This document shows positions 41,940 to 53,885 of a stretch of DNA of 64,000 nucleotides, in pieces. The notes below the pieces were generated by a model. That model was not told the origin of the DNA. It made no database searches and worked only from the letters and a program-made list of their open reading frames with translations. Source of the DNA: Symsagittifera roscoffensis (taxonomy: Eukaryota > Xenacoelomorpha > Acoela > Convolutidae); assembly GCF_963678635.1 (NCBI RefSeq), contig NC_087065.1, forward strand, positions 39,223,599 to 39,287,598, read 5' to 3'. The translations under genes were made by a program, and so were the position numbers. Each line of letters opens with the position of its first letter. Position 1 is the first letter of the stretch.

Positions 41940-43096
41940 CACGCGTTAAATTTTTAGGACTTAATATTGAACGAAAAATTATCACTCCATTAAAATCACG
42001 CATTGATGCCATTCAAAAACTTCAGCCACCTCCAAATAAAAAGAAAATTCAAGAATTCCTTGGAAAGTTAAATTTCTCAAGTAAATATGTTTACAAAATG
42101 CAATTATACTTAAGACCTTTTTATAACATCCGCAGACCACAAAATAATTTTGAATGGACCACTGAACATCAAACACGATTTGAAGAAATTAAAAAACTCT
42201 TAACTGAACAAATTTCAAATACAATTCCAGATCCAAATCAACCATTCTATGCAATGTGCGATGCTTCAAATTTTGGCATCGGCGCAGCATTGCTACAATC
42301 ACATAGTGGAACAATTAAAATGAACCTTATATCAGCAAATTCAAGATTATTCCCTCAAACAGAGCTACGACTCTCAACTCTAATGAGAGAATGTACAGCT
42401 ATAGTTTATACACTTACAGAACATGAATTTATGATACTTGGATCAAAACACCCAACAGTTTTATTCACAGATCATAAACCAATTATGTTTCTCTTTACAC
42501 AAAAACCAAATCCAAATCATAGAGTTTATAGACTTCAACTAATTCTAATGAAATTCCCAAACTTACATATTGTTTGGACAGCAGGAAAAAACCTTGCATT
42601 ACCAGATACATTAAGTAGAAATACGCCATCTGAATTACTCACACAAAAAACTACAGTTGAAATACCACAAAATTTTAAATTTTATCTCGCAAAAGATGAA
42701 ACATCACCCCGGCTAGAATGGAAATATGCAGTAAAAGCTGACATTGATCCATCACAGATAAATAATCTACAACATTTCCCACTTTACTTAGATTGTCAAA
42801 GTAATCACTACGAAGTTGATTTACTAGAAACATCCACTTTCAAACCAATTCCATACTCACAATGGATAAAAACTAATACTCAACAAAAAAGAATAAAACA
42901 ACACTCGCATAAAAAAGACCTTTTTCCATTAATTGAAAAAGAAAATTTAACCGATAAAATAAACTTATCAGGACCACAAACAAACAATTCAAAATACAAA
43001 ATAAATCAAGTTTTTGACCTCCATGACCCACTTAACACAATTCCCCTATCAAAACTAGAAATTGACAATAATTTTTCCCCCCAACAGATAAAATAG
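41906..43096 (+). CDS. Pol: RT thumb and RNase H, copy 1 (frameshifted part)
   Basis: Continues pol in another frame: ALDKSHFFLTRVKFLGLNI, IQEFLGKLNFSSKYV, then RNase H with CDASNFGIGAALLQ (first Asp), TLMRECTAIVYTL (Glu) and VLFTDHKP (Asp), and WTAGKNLALPDTLSRN. After the linker to an expected integrase, the sequence at 43093 switches to the element's own leader, so the integrase is missing. Stop TAG 43094-43096 lies at the junction. The upstream frameshift is also in copy 2 at the same place. Confidence 0.85.
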   Translation, partial: KAALDKSHFFLTRVKFLGLNIERKIITPLKSRIDAIQKLQPPPNKKKIQEFLGKLNFSSKYVYKMQLYLRPFYNIRRPQNNFEWTTEHQTRFEEIKKLLTEQISNTIPDPNQPFYAMCDASNFGIGAALLQSHSGTIKMNLISANSRLFPQTELRLSTLMRECTAIVYTLTEHEFMILGSKHPTVLFTDHKPIMFLFTQKPNPNHRVYRLQLILMKFPNLHIVWTAGKNLALPDTLSRNTPSELLTQKTTVEIPQNFKFYLAKDETSPRLEWKYAVKADIDPSQINNLQHFPLYLDCQSNHYEVDLLETSTFKPIPYSQWIKTNTQQKRIKQHSHKKDLFPLIEKENLTDKINLSGPQTNNSKYKINQVFDLHDPLNTIPLSKLEIDNNFSPQQIK

Positions 43097-43409
43097 ATCT
43101 TAGACTTAGTAAGTTTAAAATAGTATCTAACGAACTACTTGCGTACTAATTATACCTGAACCTTGTGGATCGATTTACTATTCTCCAACCCTTGAACACA
43201 ATCACTACCCCTAAGTAAGATTAAGTAAGTTAACACCTTAACTTAGACTAGCCACGAGAAAGTAAAAAATCATTCTTCGGAATCGATATACTTTTCTCTC
43301 CAACCCTGAACAAAAAGACCCAGGTTAAGCTAACCAAAAAATCGTAAGGACTAACAGTCTAGGAAATTAAAATCACTAATAACTTCTTGCATCCCTCATC
43401 CTAGACCTT
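43093..43409 (+). other. Second leader copy after pol, unit 3
   Basis: From ATAGATCTTAG at 43093 the sequence equals 24137-24453 and 35823-36139. The putative LTR part is absent. It is the right side of the pol-to-leader duplication junction. Confidence 0.9.
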
Positions 43410-43754
43410 ATGTCATTCAAAAATTTGGGAAATAATCAAACAATCGTTTTACACAATTGTGAAATAGATAACAAAAAATACGATCTTGTAATCACTCCAC
43501 ATACACAAACAGTTGGATACATTCGAACAAAACGACAAACAATAAAAAGAAAAATTATAAACAAACAAAGACAAATCACACGAAAAAGATTTTCAAAAAA
43601 TAGAAACGCATTTTCTGAATCAGAAACTAACGGTTTAGACGAACTATACAAATTAAAAGAATCAATAGATAAAAATTGTCCCATTCATGATCAATTATAT
43701 TTTTCCGACTCAGAAACAACTTCAATTTCATCAAAAAGAGGAAAAAAAGAATAA
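43410..43754 (+). CDS. ORF114, unit 3 second copy
   Basis: Intact 114 codons; Asn for Lys at residue 9 and Gly for Ser in the SETNS cluster. Function unknown. Confidence 0.5.
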   Translation: MSFKNLGNNQTIVLHNCEIDNKKYDLVITPHTQTVGYIRTKRQTIKRKIINKQRQITRKRFSKNRNAFSESETNGLDELYKLKESIDKNCPIHDQLYFSDSETTSISSKRGKKE

Positions 43755-43850
43755 AAAAGCAATTTAAACACAAACCACTACATCTGTATAATTGGAATCA
43801 ACTAATTAGACACATTGATAGTTATATATTAACAGTCATCAAACGAAAAA

Positions 43851-44657
43851 ATGAGCCACACTCAAAGTGACGAAAGTCCAGATGAAGAGGTAATTTTTCC
43901 CTTTCTTATAGATTCACTCGATGATAGAGGACAAACACGATTTTGTAAGAACTTACTCGTAAATTTGTTTGAACCAGGAATCAGTCCATGCAAAGCAGAA
44001 TTCCCAGATGTAAAAATCAAAAGACAGATTATTGAACATTATTTGAAAGACATATGTAATCTAACACAACAATACGGAATCTACACCATAGAATTTAGAA
44101 CACCAAATACAGCCCATCGTAAATATGTAATTCAAACAGACGATATTGAATTAGATTTTTCAAAAGTATTTATAGAATATATCAAAAGCATACAATATCA
44201 TAATTCACAAAGAGCAAACTCCATATTCACTAACGAAGTTTTTGCAATAATATATAGTTATATATCTATATTGGAAAAAACAGAATCTCAAAGCACTTCA
44301 CCGACAGAAAAATCCAAACAAACAAAAGTACGAAATGAAATCACAGTATTTTCAACATTTCTACACATAATTCGCGAAAATTTTACAAAAGAAGATGTTT
44401 CACAAAACATTAAACATGATTTACAAAAGATTTTAGCTTGGTTTATAATAGATTATTTTACCCACAATTTAGATTTAATTTCACAAGCAAGAAAAATTTT
44501 CAGACCCCAAAATACCAATGATGACAATGTCCTTTCAGAACAATCAGATTACGTTTGGGACCCTGACTGGTCTCATCCAGCATTTCTGAATATTCCACAA
44601 GATATCTCGAGTCAAGCAATAAGTACAATATCTTTCCACAGAGATTATGTAAAGTAA
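43851..44657 (+). CDS. ORF268, unit 3 second copy
   Basis: Intact 268 codons. Private differences: EEVIFPF for EEAVFPF and Ser for Val in TEVQS. Shares CAAACAAAAG with unit 2 where most copies have CATACAAAAG. Confidence 0.55.
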   Translation: MSHTQSDESPDEEVIFPFLIDSLDDRGQTRFCKNLLVNLFEPGISPCKAEFPDVKIKRQIIEHYLKDICNLTQQYGIYTIEFRTPNTAHRKYVIQTDDIELDFSKVFIEYIKSIQYHNSQRANSIFTNEVFAIIYSYISILEKTESQSTSPTEKSKQTKVRNEITVFSTFLHIIRENFTKEDVSQNIKHDLQKILAWFIIDYFTHNLDLISQARKIFRPQNTNDDNVLSEQSDYVWDPDWSHPAFLNIPQDISSQAISTISFHRDYVK

Positions 44658-44692
44658 TACCATTAACCATTGACGCAACACCATTAAATTAA

Positions 44693-45196
44693 AATACATT
44701 TTTACCTGATACACGAAATAACAGCATAAATTCAACAATCATACAAAATGAAAATCTCAATGGAACAAGAAATCTTACACAACAAGATATTCAAACACCA
44801 TCACACTTCATAAATGAAGAAATCGTCCAAACAACAGCAGCAACTACACAACAAAGTATTTCACCAATACACCCCAATCTGACAACACCAAGGAATACAA
44901 ATACATCACTAACTCAGGTAACCTTACAATCAACCGTTAAACCTTCGGTTGCTCCAAAATATTCACATATGGACTATCAAACGTATAGATCAATGACACT
45001 ACCGTCAAAAACACGAAAACCGTTCACAAGAAACACTTTTGCAGAACACAATTATAATTATGCTCACCAACAAAAAACAAATCAATCCCCCAAAAATACA
45101 CAAAATCTAAATCACGTATGTTCACATTATTGGAATCACCTAAAAACATCAATCAATTCAGTAAGGCAAACATGGAGGAGAAAGGTTTGCGAGTAA
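44693..45196 (+). pseudogene. Chimeric gag-LINE ORF, unit 3/4 junction, frameshifted
   Basis: Same junction as 25737-26423, but an A is lost at about 45094-45099 (CCCCAAAAATAC), so the gag frame enters the LINE in the wrong frame and stops at 45196. The LINE frame is open separately from Met 45118 to 45378. Confidence 0.7.
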
Positions 45197-45987
45197 ACAT
45201 GAAGAAGACTAAGATTCTAGTCTCCGGTCTTGGCCTTGACCAGTTGCAGAACTCCGGCAAGTACCCCTGCGCAGTGTGTCGCACAGGAGTACGCTCAAAC
45301 TCGATAAGGTGCTCCCAATGTAAATTCTGGGAGACTGTCTGCAGATCCGGAATTTTTCTATCCAAGATGTCATGGTGAGGCTCGTCCAATCAATGGAAGG
45401 TCTGAAACCCAACTGGACGTGGACGGAACCTTGCTGGATGTCGAAGCCAGCTTCTGTTACCTGGCTGGGAGATATGCTGTGTGCGGGAGGAGGTTGTGAA
45501 CGTGCCATCACTGCCAGATGTTGCGCAGCTTGGGGCAAGTTCAGGAGACTTATACCCGTCCTGACAAATAGACACTTGTCACCAAAGATCCGTGGCAAGA
45601 TGTTCACTGCCTGAGTCCATTCGACCAAGCTCCATGGTAGTGAGGCATGGGCACCAAATGAGCCGGGCTTGCAGCGTCTCCGCCGAAAAGATTGTGCAAT
45701 GATTCACTGGATCTGTGGCACCAAACTGGGGGTAGTTGAGATCACGTCTGTCCACGAACACGACGTCTCAGGTGGTTTGGATACGTGCAACGTGCCTCGT
45801 CATGCATCAACTCCGTCACCAGCATCGAAATCCCTGGCCGCAGAGGTAGAGGGAGACCCAGAAAGACGTGGTCAGAGTGTGTGAGTAATGATGTTAGTGT
45901 CTGCAACCTGTCTCGCATCGATCCGCGGGACAGGGAAGGATGGAGAGCAGGAGTTAGACGTTGCCAGGTGTTGCCAACCACCGCAGC
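45165..45987 (+). mobile_element. LINE 3' fragment, unit 4
   Basis: Copy of 20186-21008; Thr replaces Arg after CAVCR (CGCACAGG). Left end is the gag junction. Confidence 0.9.
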
Positions 45988-47859
45988 AACTTACATACCA
46001 AATTTGGTTATGCAAAAAAACTATAAAAATCAAACTCATAAACTGTTGTTAAGAAACAGCTGAAAAGTTCAACGGCACACTCATTCTGCTTGCATGTTTT
46101 TCTGGAAAAAACGTTTTTTTAACCACTAGGAGGAGTGTTTTTTTTTTTAATCCCAAAATTGTCGACTCGTGAAATAAGGCCGGTAAAATTTTTAACTTCG
46201 CCTAATTGTTTAGCGAAACATAATAAAAAGATGTGTTTTCTTTGATGTTTGTGCTTGTTTGTCATCAACGAATATTCTGATGGTGCGCCGCTGGTCCTGC
46301 TGCGCAAATTATAACAGTCGAAAACAAGGAACTAAGTAAAGGGCAAAGAAAGGTATTTTGGCTGGACGGTTCAGCTCAGCAGTCCAGCCAAAACCCCTTT
46401 CTTCTGCCCTTTTTATAGTTCATTGATTGTAATATTTCCAGAAGACTGGAATTCAGAAAAAAAATTTGTCAGTGGTGAGCAAAAATACATGCAAATAGGA
46501 AGGGTCTGTTTAGGTCTCGGGATATGTCCTCATTTAAGTCTGAATTCATTTTCTAGAGACTAGAAGCTAGTCGTTAGGAAAGGATCGATCCATCTCCAAT
46601 GTCTAGGTTTTTTCGCCCTGCTCAATATAAGTAATAGCAAAGATGTTCTGGAGATACTGAGACCCAGCTATGGTTCCACTATTTTCTGCAAGTAACTAAT
46701 ACTTTTACTTATCTCTTGCTTAACTAATGCTTTCACTTATCTCTTGGACTGATTTTCTACCCCGTCACAGACATTTCATAAATCGAGCCATAGCGAATCC
46801 ACCCACCTTCTTTTCACTTTTAGCTTTGGCAGTTGAAAATTTACCAAAGGTATTCGAATTCTTGTCCTACAACAAAAAAATGGAGGACAAATAGTAAGAT
46901 TGCAACCTTTTTGCCGTACGTTGGAGCCAAAAAACTGAAAGCGTAATTGTTTTACAGGCATTCTCAAACGGTTGTCGGAAACGAAATTTGAAGCTGCTGA
47001 GAAAACTGTTTTTTTTTGGTTGTCGTCTTTTTTTAGTAAGATTTTTATCCGTCAGATCCACAGAAAACACCATTATAAGAGCCTTGACTAGTTAAGTTTC
47101 TGTGGTTCAATTGTGCTTCGCCTTTGCTTTAAAATCGATGAGATTGACGCCCCCGGTTGTGCGTTTGATGGTAAAGCAACCAACCTTCAAAAGTTATGGG
47201 CTGGATTAGTTTGATCCATTTCATGTAACGTTGCAACACATCTTTTAAAAGAAAAAGATATGATTTTTCAGCTCTATACAAGCTCTGTACAAATTTGAAA
47301 TCGCATGTTCCTGAGATGCAAGCTCTTCGTTGATGGGAAAAAAAGTGATTCAACGCTGCCGGTATACACCGTCTGTCTTTCGGCAAAAAAGTATACGGCA
47401 AAACACTCATGATTGATATAAGCGCCCACCAGCCCGCTTGCTAAATTCAGCAGGTTTTATAAATGAAAAATTGATCTCCCTGCAAGGACATTTTTTGATG
47501 ATGATTGCTTTGACCGTCAGGCACTATAATTCGATGCAAATTTGTACGCAAACGGCAAACGGTCACGTTGGCTAAGTGTGTTTGTACCATCACTCAACAA
47601 GTGCAATAAGTGGTACTCCCCTCCTAAACGTGAGTTAAGGACTACTCGTTTGGGTAGTCAACTGGAATACTCCAAGTGGCCACTACACACTCACTCAAAT
47701 CGTTTCCAACATTTACAACAAACATAACGTCGTCTAATCCAGCGTTTTACGAAATTTGTCGGGCTAAAATGTTTACTGGAACCTGATCTAAACTACATTT
47801 TATTATTGGATAAATTAGATATTTTACCACCGTAAAATATTTAATATTAACCAATCATA
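45988..47859. other. Spacer X with hairpin, unit 4
   Basis: Copy of 21009-22879; hairpin at 46338-46413, one A shorter in the left arm. No gene recognised. Confidence 0.6.
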
Positions 47860-49433
47860 ATCCATCTAACTAACAGCCCACTTATTTGTAAGTGCTGAAA
47901 TTACTTGTAATTTCAGCACCAGAGAGATTTGAATTTGACTTAGAAATTAGTTGCCTCTCCAAGAGAACTTCAGCTGCCGCAATAAACCAGTATACTCTAG
48001 ATCTATTGAGCCTAGCAGAGACTAGTTAAACACCCTGAGACTAGTAGATATAAGAGTAAGATTAGGATCGGTATTAGACTAAGAAGTTGCACGAATCTAT
48101 CCAGCCGAAAATATGATAGCGTGACGAGCAGACGGTGTACCCTATCCAAAATTACTCTATGAGTTAACCACCTTCGGTTATAACTCATCTGGTGCGACAA
48201 TAATTCTCGAATAAGACCTTAATAGCTTAGAATTAACCAAAAAAAGATTAGAAAATAGACAAAACATTTTCAAAATGTTACACGATAATAACTTAATTGA
48301 AATGTTTCTACGACTCAATAGATCAGAGCCGATATTCCGCACAAAACTAGAACTACCTGGTATTGGAAGAAGACCTCGAACAAGAGACGATATACGACTA
48401 AGTAGAAACTTACCATTTAGTTTTATGGTTGTACGGCAAAAGCCAACACAAACTTTTATATAAAGAATCTTATTAGCAATGAATTTAGATTTTCATTTGC
48501 AAACATAAAATTTTGAAGTAACTCTTCATGATCATTTCAGGCGCTAAACAAAATTAATAATGTACAATAACGATTGACAAAAAGATCTCAGATCGTTTTC
48601 CTAATTTCTGCAGTATTATTTAAAACATATTTGAAAAATATTTATTGAAAATAAAAATAAAAATTAGTAGCATGACAATAAATTGTTATTATATATAAAT
48701 CATCTTGTTGTTCCAACTTCATCACCTAACAATAACAGCAATCATAAGCTCACTAACATCATTAAAAGACTAAATCTTTTTTTAAAATAAATTGAAACCA
48801 TTTTAAATTTAAATTCCCTTCATTTTAAAAATCAGATCATCGAGGCTTATCCTTGGATCTTTATAAATTTTCTATCTCACTAAATTTAAAATCTGATCAT
48901 CAAAGCCTATCCTTGGATCAAAAAGAACAATTTTGTTCTCCCCCACCCACTTAGCAAGTGTCTAACAACCTCAAACGTCGATTCACTATCCAACCTTTCC
49001 AAAAGACCCAGGACTAATAGAAATTTAAAAAAAAACTAACCATTCAAATTAAGTTGAACAGTGAAGAACTTCGGTTATTCATCCTTCACTTGAACCCTCC
49101 TCTTAGCAGACCCAGGATAGATCTTAGACTTAGTAAGTTTAAAATAGTATCTAACGAACTACTTGCGTTCTAATTATACCTGAACCTTGTGGATCGATTT
49201 ACTATTCTCCAACCCTTGAACACAATCACTACCCCTAAGTAAGATTAAGTAAGTTAACACCTTAACTTAGACTAGCCACGAGAAAGTAAAAAATCATTCT
49301 TCGGAATCGATATACTTTTCTCTCCAACCCTGAACAAAAAGACCCAGGTTGAGCTAACCAAAAAATCGTAAGGACTAACAGTCTAGGAAATTAAAATCAC
49401 TAATAACTTCTTGCATCCCTCATCCTAGACCTT
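47860..49433 (+). other. Gypsy 2 5' region, unit 4
   Basis: Copy of 22880-24453; palindrome at 47892-47919; leader ORF (48275-48463) cut to 62 codons as in unit 3. Confidence 0.45.
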
Positions 49434-49778
49434 ATGTCATTTAAAAATTTGGGAAATAAACAAACAATCGTTTTACACAATTGTGAAATAGATAACAAAA
49501 AATACGATCTTGTAATCACTCCACATACACAAACAGTTGGATACATTCGAACAAAACGACAAACAATAAAAAGAAAAATTATAAACAAACAAAGACAAAT
49601 CACACGAAAAAGATTTTCAAAAAATAGAAACGCATTTTCTGAATCAGAAACTAACAGTTTAGACGAACTATACAAATTAAAAAAATCAATAGATAAAATT
49701 TGTCCCATTCATGATCAATTATATTTTTCCGACTCAAAAACAACTTCAATTTCATCAAAAAGAGGAAAAAAAGAATAG
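49434..49778 (+). CDS. ORF114, unit 4
   Basis: 114 codons with several private changes (KLKKSIDKIC, SDSKTTS); stop is TAG instead of TAA. Confidence 0.5.
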   Translation: MSFKNLGNKQTIVLHNCEIDNKKYDLVITPHTQTVGYIRTKRQTIKRKIINKQRQITRKRFSKNRNAFSESETNSLDELYKLKKSIDKICPIHDQLYFSDSKTTSISSKRGKKE

Positions 49779-49874
49779 AAAAGCAATTTAAACACAAACC
49801 ACTACACCTGTATAATTGGAATCAACTAATTAGACACATTGATAGTTATATATTAACAGTCATCAAACGAAAAA

Positions 49875-50681
49875 ATGAGCCACACTCAAAGTGACGAAAG
49901 TCCAGATGAAGAAGCAGTTTTTCCCTTTCTTATAGATTCACTCGATGGTAGAGGACAAACACGATTTTGTAAGAACTTACTCGTAAATTTCTTTGAACCA
50001 GGAATCAGTCCATGCAAAGCAGAATTCCCAGATGTAAAAATCAAAAGACAGATTATTGAACATTATTTGAAAGACATATGTAATCTAACACAACAATACG
50101 GAATCTACACCATAGAATTTAGAACACCAAATACAGCCCATCGTAAATATGTAATTCAAACAGACGATATTGAATTAGATTTTTCAAAAGTATTTATAGA
50201 ATATATCAAAAGCATACAATATCATAATTCACAAAGAGCAAACTCCATATTCACTAACGAAGTTTTTGCAATAATATATAGTTATATATCTATATTGGAA
50301 AAAACAGAAGTTCAAAGCACTTCACCGACAGAAAAATCCAAACATACAAAAGTACGAAATGAAATCACAGTATTTTCAACATTTCTACACATAATTCGCG
50401 AAAATTTTACCAAAGAAGATGTTTCACAAAACATTAAACATGATTTACAAAAGATTTTAGCTTGGTTTATAATAGATTATTTTACCCACAATTTAGATTT
50501 AATTTCACAAGCAAGAAAAACTTTCAGACCCCAAAATACCAATGATGACAATGTCCTTTCAGAACAATCAGATTACGTTTGGGACCCTGACTGGTCTCAT
50601 CCAGCATTTCTGAATATTCCACAAGATATCTCGAGTCAAGCAATAAGTACAATATCTTTCCACAGAGATTATGTAAAGTAA
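49875..50681 (+). CDS. ORF268, unit 4
   Basis: Intact 268 codons; Gly for Asp in SLDDRG and Phe for Leu in VNLFEP. Confidence 0.55.
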   Translation: MSHTQSDESPDEEAVFPFLIDSLDGRGQTRFCKNLLVNFFEPGISPCKAEFPDVKIKRQIIEHYLKDICNLTQQYGIYTIEFRTPNTAHRKYVIQTDDIELDFSKVFIEYIKSIQYHNSQRANSIFTNEVFAIIYSYISILEKTEVQSTSPTEKSKHTKVRNEITVFSTFLHIIRENFTKEDVSQNIKHDLQKILAWFIIDYFTHNLDLISQARKTFRPQNTNDDNVLSEQSDYVWDPDWSHPAFLNIPQDISSQAISTISFHRDYVK

Positions 50682-50716
50682 TACCATTAACCATTGACGC
50701 AACACCATTAAATTAA

Positions 50717-51403
50717 AATACATTTTTACCTGATACACGAAATAACAGCTTAAATTCAACAATCATACAAAATGAAAATCTCAATGGAACAAGAAATCTT
50801 ACACAACAAGATATTCAAACACCATCACACTTCATAAATGAAGAAATCGTCCAAACAACAGCAGCAACTACACAACAAAGTATTTCACCAATACACCCCA
50901 ATCTGACAACACCAAGGAATACAAATACATCACTAACACAGGTAACCTTACAATCAACCGTTAAACCTTCGGTTGCTCCAAAATATTCACATATGGACTA
51001 TCAAACGTATAGATCAATGACAATACCGTCAAAAACACGAAAACCGTTCACAAGAAACACTTTTGCAGAACACAATTATAATTATGCTCACCAACAAAAA
51101 ACAAATCAATCCCCCAAAAAATACACAAAATCTAAATCACGTATGTTCACATTATTGGAATCACCCAAAAACATCAATCAATTCAGTAAGGCAAACATGG
51201 AGGAGAAAGGTTTGCGAGTAAACATGAAGAAGACTAAGATTCTAGTCTCCGGTCTTGGCCTTGACCAGTTGCAGAACTCCGGCAAGTATCCCTGCGCAGT
51301 GTGTCGCAGAGGAGTACGCTCAAACTCGATAAGGTGCTCCCAATGTAAATTCTGGGAGACTGTCTGCAGATCCGGAATTTTTCTATCCAAGATGTCATGG
51401 TGA
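50717..51403 (+). CDS. Chimeric gag-LINE ORF across the unit 4/5 junction
   Basis: In-frame fusion as at 25737-26423; open; Met 50993 gives 136 aa. Confidence 0.5.
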   Translation, partial: NTFLPDTRNNSLNSTIIQNENLNGTRNLTQQDIQTPSHFINEEIVQTTAATTQQSISPIHPNLTTPRNTNTSLTQVTLQSTVKPSVAPKYSHMDYQTYRSMTIPSKTRKPFTRNTFAEHNYNYAHQQKTNQSPKKYTKSKSRMFTLLESPKNINQFSKANMEEKGLRVNMKKTKILVSGLGLDQLQNSGKYPCAVCRRGVRSNSIRCSQCKFWETVCRSGIFLSKMSW

Positions 51404-52012
51404 GGCTCGTCCAATCAATGGAAGGTCTGAAACCCAACTGGACGTGGACGGAACCTTGCTGGATGTCGAAGCCAGCTTCTGTTACCTGGCTGGGAGATAT
51501 GCTGTGTGCGGGAGGAGGTTGTGAACGTGCCATCACTGCCAGATGTTGCGCAGCTTGGGGCAAGTTCAGGAGACTTATACCCGTCCTGACAAATAGACAC
51601 TTGTCACCAAAGATCCGTGGCAAGATGTTCACTGCCTGAGTCCGTTCGACCAAGCTCCATGGTAGTGAGGCATGGGCACCAAATGAGCCGGGCTTGCAGC
51701 TTCTCCGCCGAAATGATTGTGCAATGATTCACTGGATCTGTGGCACCAAACTGGGGGTAGTTGAGATCACGTCTGTCCACGAACACGACGTCTCAGGTGG
51801 TTTGGATACGTGCAACGTGCCTCGTCATGCATCAACTCCGTCACCAGCATCGAAATCCCTGGCCGCAGAGGTAGAGGGAGACCCAGAAAGACGTGGTCAG
51901 AGTGTGTGAGTAATGATGTTAGTGTCTGCAACCTGTCTCGCATCGATCCGCGGGACAGGGAAGGATGGAGAGCAGGAGTTAGACGTTGCCAGGTGTTGCC
52001 AACCACCGCAGC
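51190..52012 (+). mobile_element. LINE 3' fragment, unit 5
   Basis: Copy of 20186-21008; left end is the gag junction. Confidence 0.9.
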
Positions 52013-53885
52013 AACTTACATACCAAATTTGGTTATGCAAAAAAACTATAAAAAACAAACTCTTAAACTGTTGTTAAGAAACAGCTGAAAAGTTCAACGG
52101 CACACTCATTCTGTTTGCATGTTTTTCTGGAAAAAGCGTTTTTTTAACCACTAGGAGGAGTGTTTTTTTTTTAATCCCAAAATTGTCGACTCGTGAAATA
52201 AGGCCGGTAAAATTTTTAACTTCGCCTAATTGTTTAGCGAAACATAATAAAAAGATGTGTTTTGTTTGATGTTTGTGCTTGTTTGTCATCAACGAATATT
52301 CTGATGGTGCGCCGCTGGTCCTGCTGCGCAAATTATAACAGTCGAAAACAAGGAACTAAGTAAAGGGCAAAAGAAAGGTATTTTGGCTGGACGGTTCAGC
52401 TCAGCAGTCCAGCCAAAACCCCTTTCTTCTGCCCTTTTTATATTTCATTGATTGTAATATTTCCAGAAGACTGGAATTCAGAAAAAAAATTTGTCAGTGG
52501 TGAGCAAAAATACATGCAAATAGGAAGGGTCTGTTTAGGTCTCGGGATATGTCCTCATTTAAGTCTGAATTCATTTTCTAGAGACTAGAAGCTAGTCGTT
52601 AGGAAAGGATCGATCCATCTCCAATGTCTAGGTTTTTTCGCCCTGCTCAATATAAGTAATAGCAAAGATGTTCTGGAGATACTGAGACCCAGCTATGGTT
52701 CCACTATTTTCTGCAAGTAACTAATACTTTTACTTATCTCTTGCTTAACTAATGCTTTCACTTATCTCTTGGACTGATTTTCTACCCCGTCACAGACATT
52801 TCATAAATCGAGCCATAGCGAATCCACCCACCTTCTTTTCACTTTTAGCTTTGGCAGTTGAAAATTTACCAAAGGTATTCGAATTCTTGTCCTACAACAA
52901 AAAAATGGAGGACAAATAGTAAGATTGCAACCTTTTTGCCGTACGTTGGAGCCAAAAAACTGAAAGCGTAATTGTTTTACAGGCATTCTCAAACGGTTGT
53001 CGGAAACGAAATTTGAAGCTGCTGAGAAAACTGTTTTTTTTTTGGTTGTCGTCTTTTTTTAGTAAGATTTTTATCCGTCAGATCCACAGAAAACACCATT
53101 ATAAGAGCCTTGACTAGTTAAGTTTCTGTGGTTCAATTGTGCTTCGCCTTTGCTTTAAAATCGATGAGATTGACGCCCCCGGTTGTGCGTTTGATGGTAA
53201 AGCAACCAACCTTCAAAAGTTATGGGCTGGATTAGTTTGATCCATTTCATGTAACGTTGCAACACATCTTTTAAAAGAAAAAGATATGATTTTTCAGCTC
53301 TATACAAGCTCTGTACAAATTTGAAATCGCATGTTCCTGAGATGCAAGCTCTTCGTTGATGGGAAAAAAAGTGATTCAACGCTGCCGGTATACACCGTCT
53401 GTCTTTCGGCAAAAAAGTATACGGCAAAACACTCATGATTGATATAAGCGCCCACCAGCCCGCTTGCTAAATTCAGCAGGTTTTATAAATGAAAAATTGA
53501 TCTCCCTGCAAGGACATTTTTTGATGATGATTGCTTTGACCGTCAGGCACTATAATTCGATGCAAATTTGTACGCAAACGGCAAACGGTCACGTTGGCTA
53601 AGTGTGTTTGTACCATCACTCAACAAGTGCAATAAGTGGTACTCCCCTCCTAAACGTGAGTTAAGGACTACTCGTTTGGGTAGTCAACTGGAATACTCCA
53701 AGTGGCCACTACACACTCACTCAAATCGTTTCCAACATTTACAACAAACATAACGTCGTCTAATCCAGCGTTTTACGAAATTTGTCGGGCTAAAATGTTT
53801 ACTGGAACCTGATCTAAACTACATTTTATTATTGGATAAATTAGATATTTTACCACCGTAAAATATTTAATATTAACCAATCATA
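52013..53885. other. Spacer X with hairpin, unit 5
   Basis: Copy of 21009-22879; hairpin at 52362-52438. No gene recognised. Confidence 0.6.
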
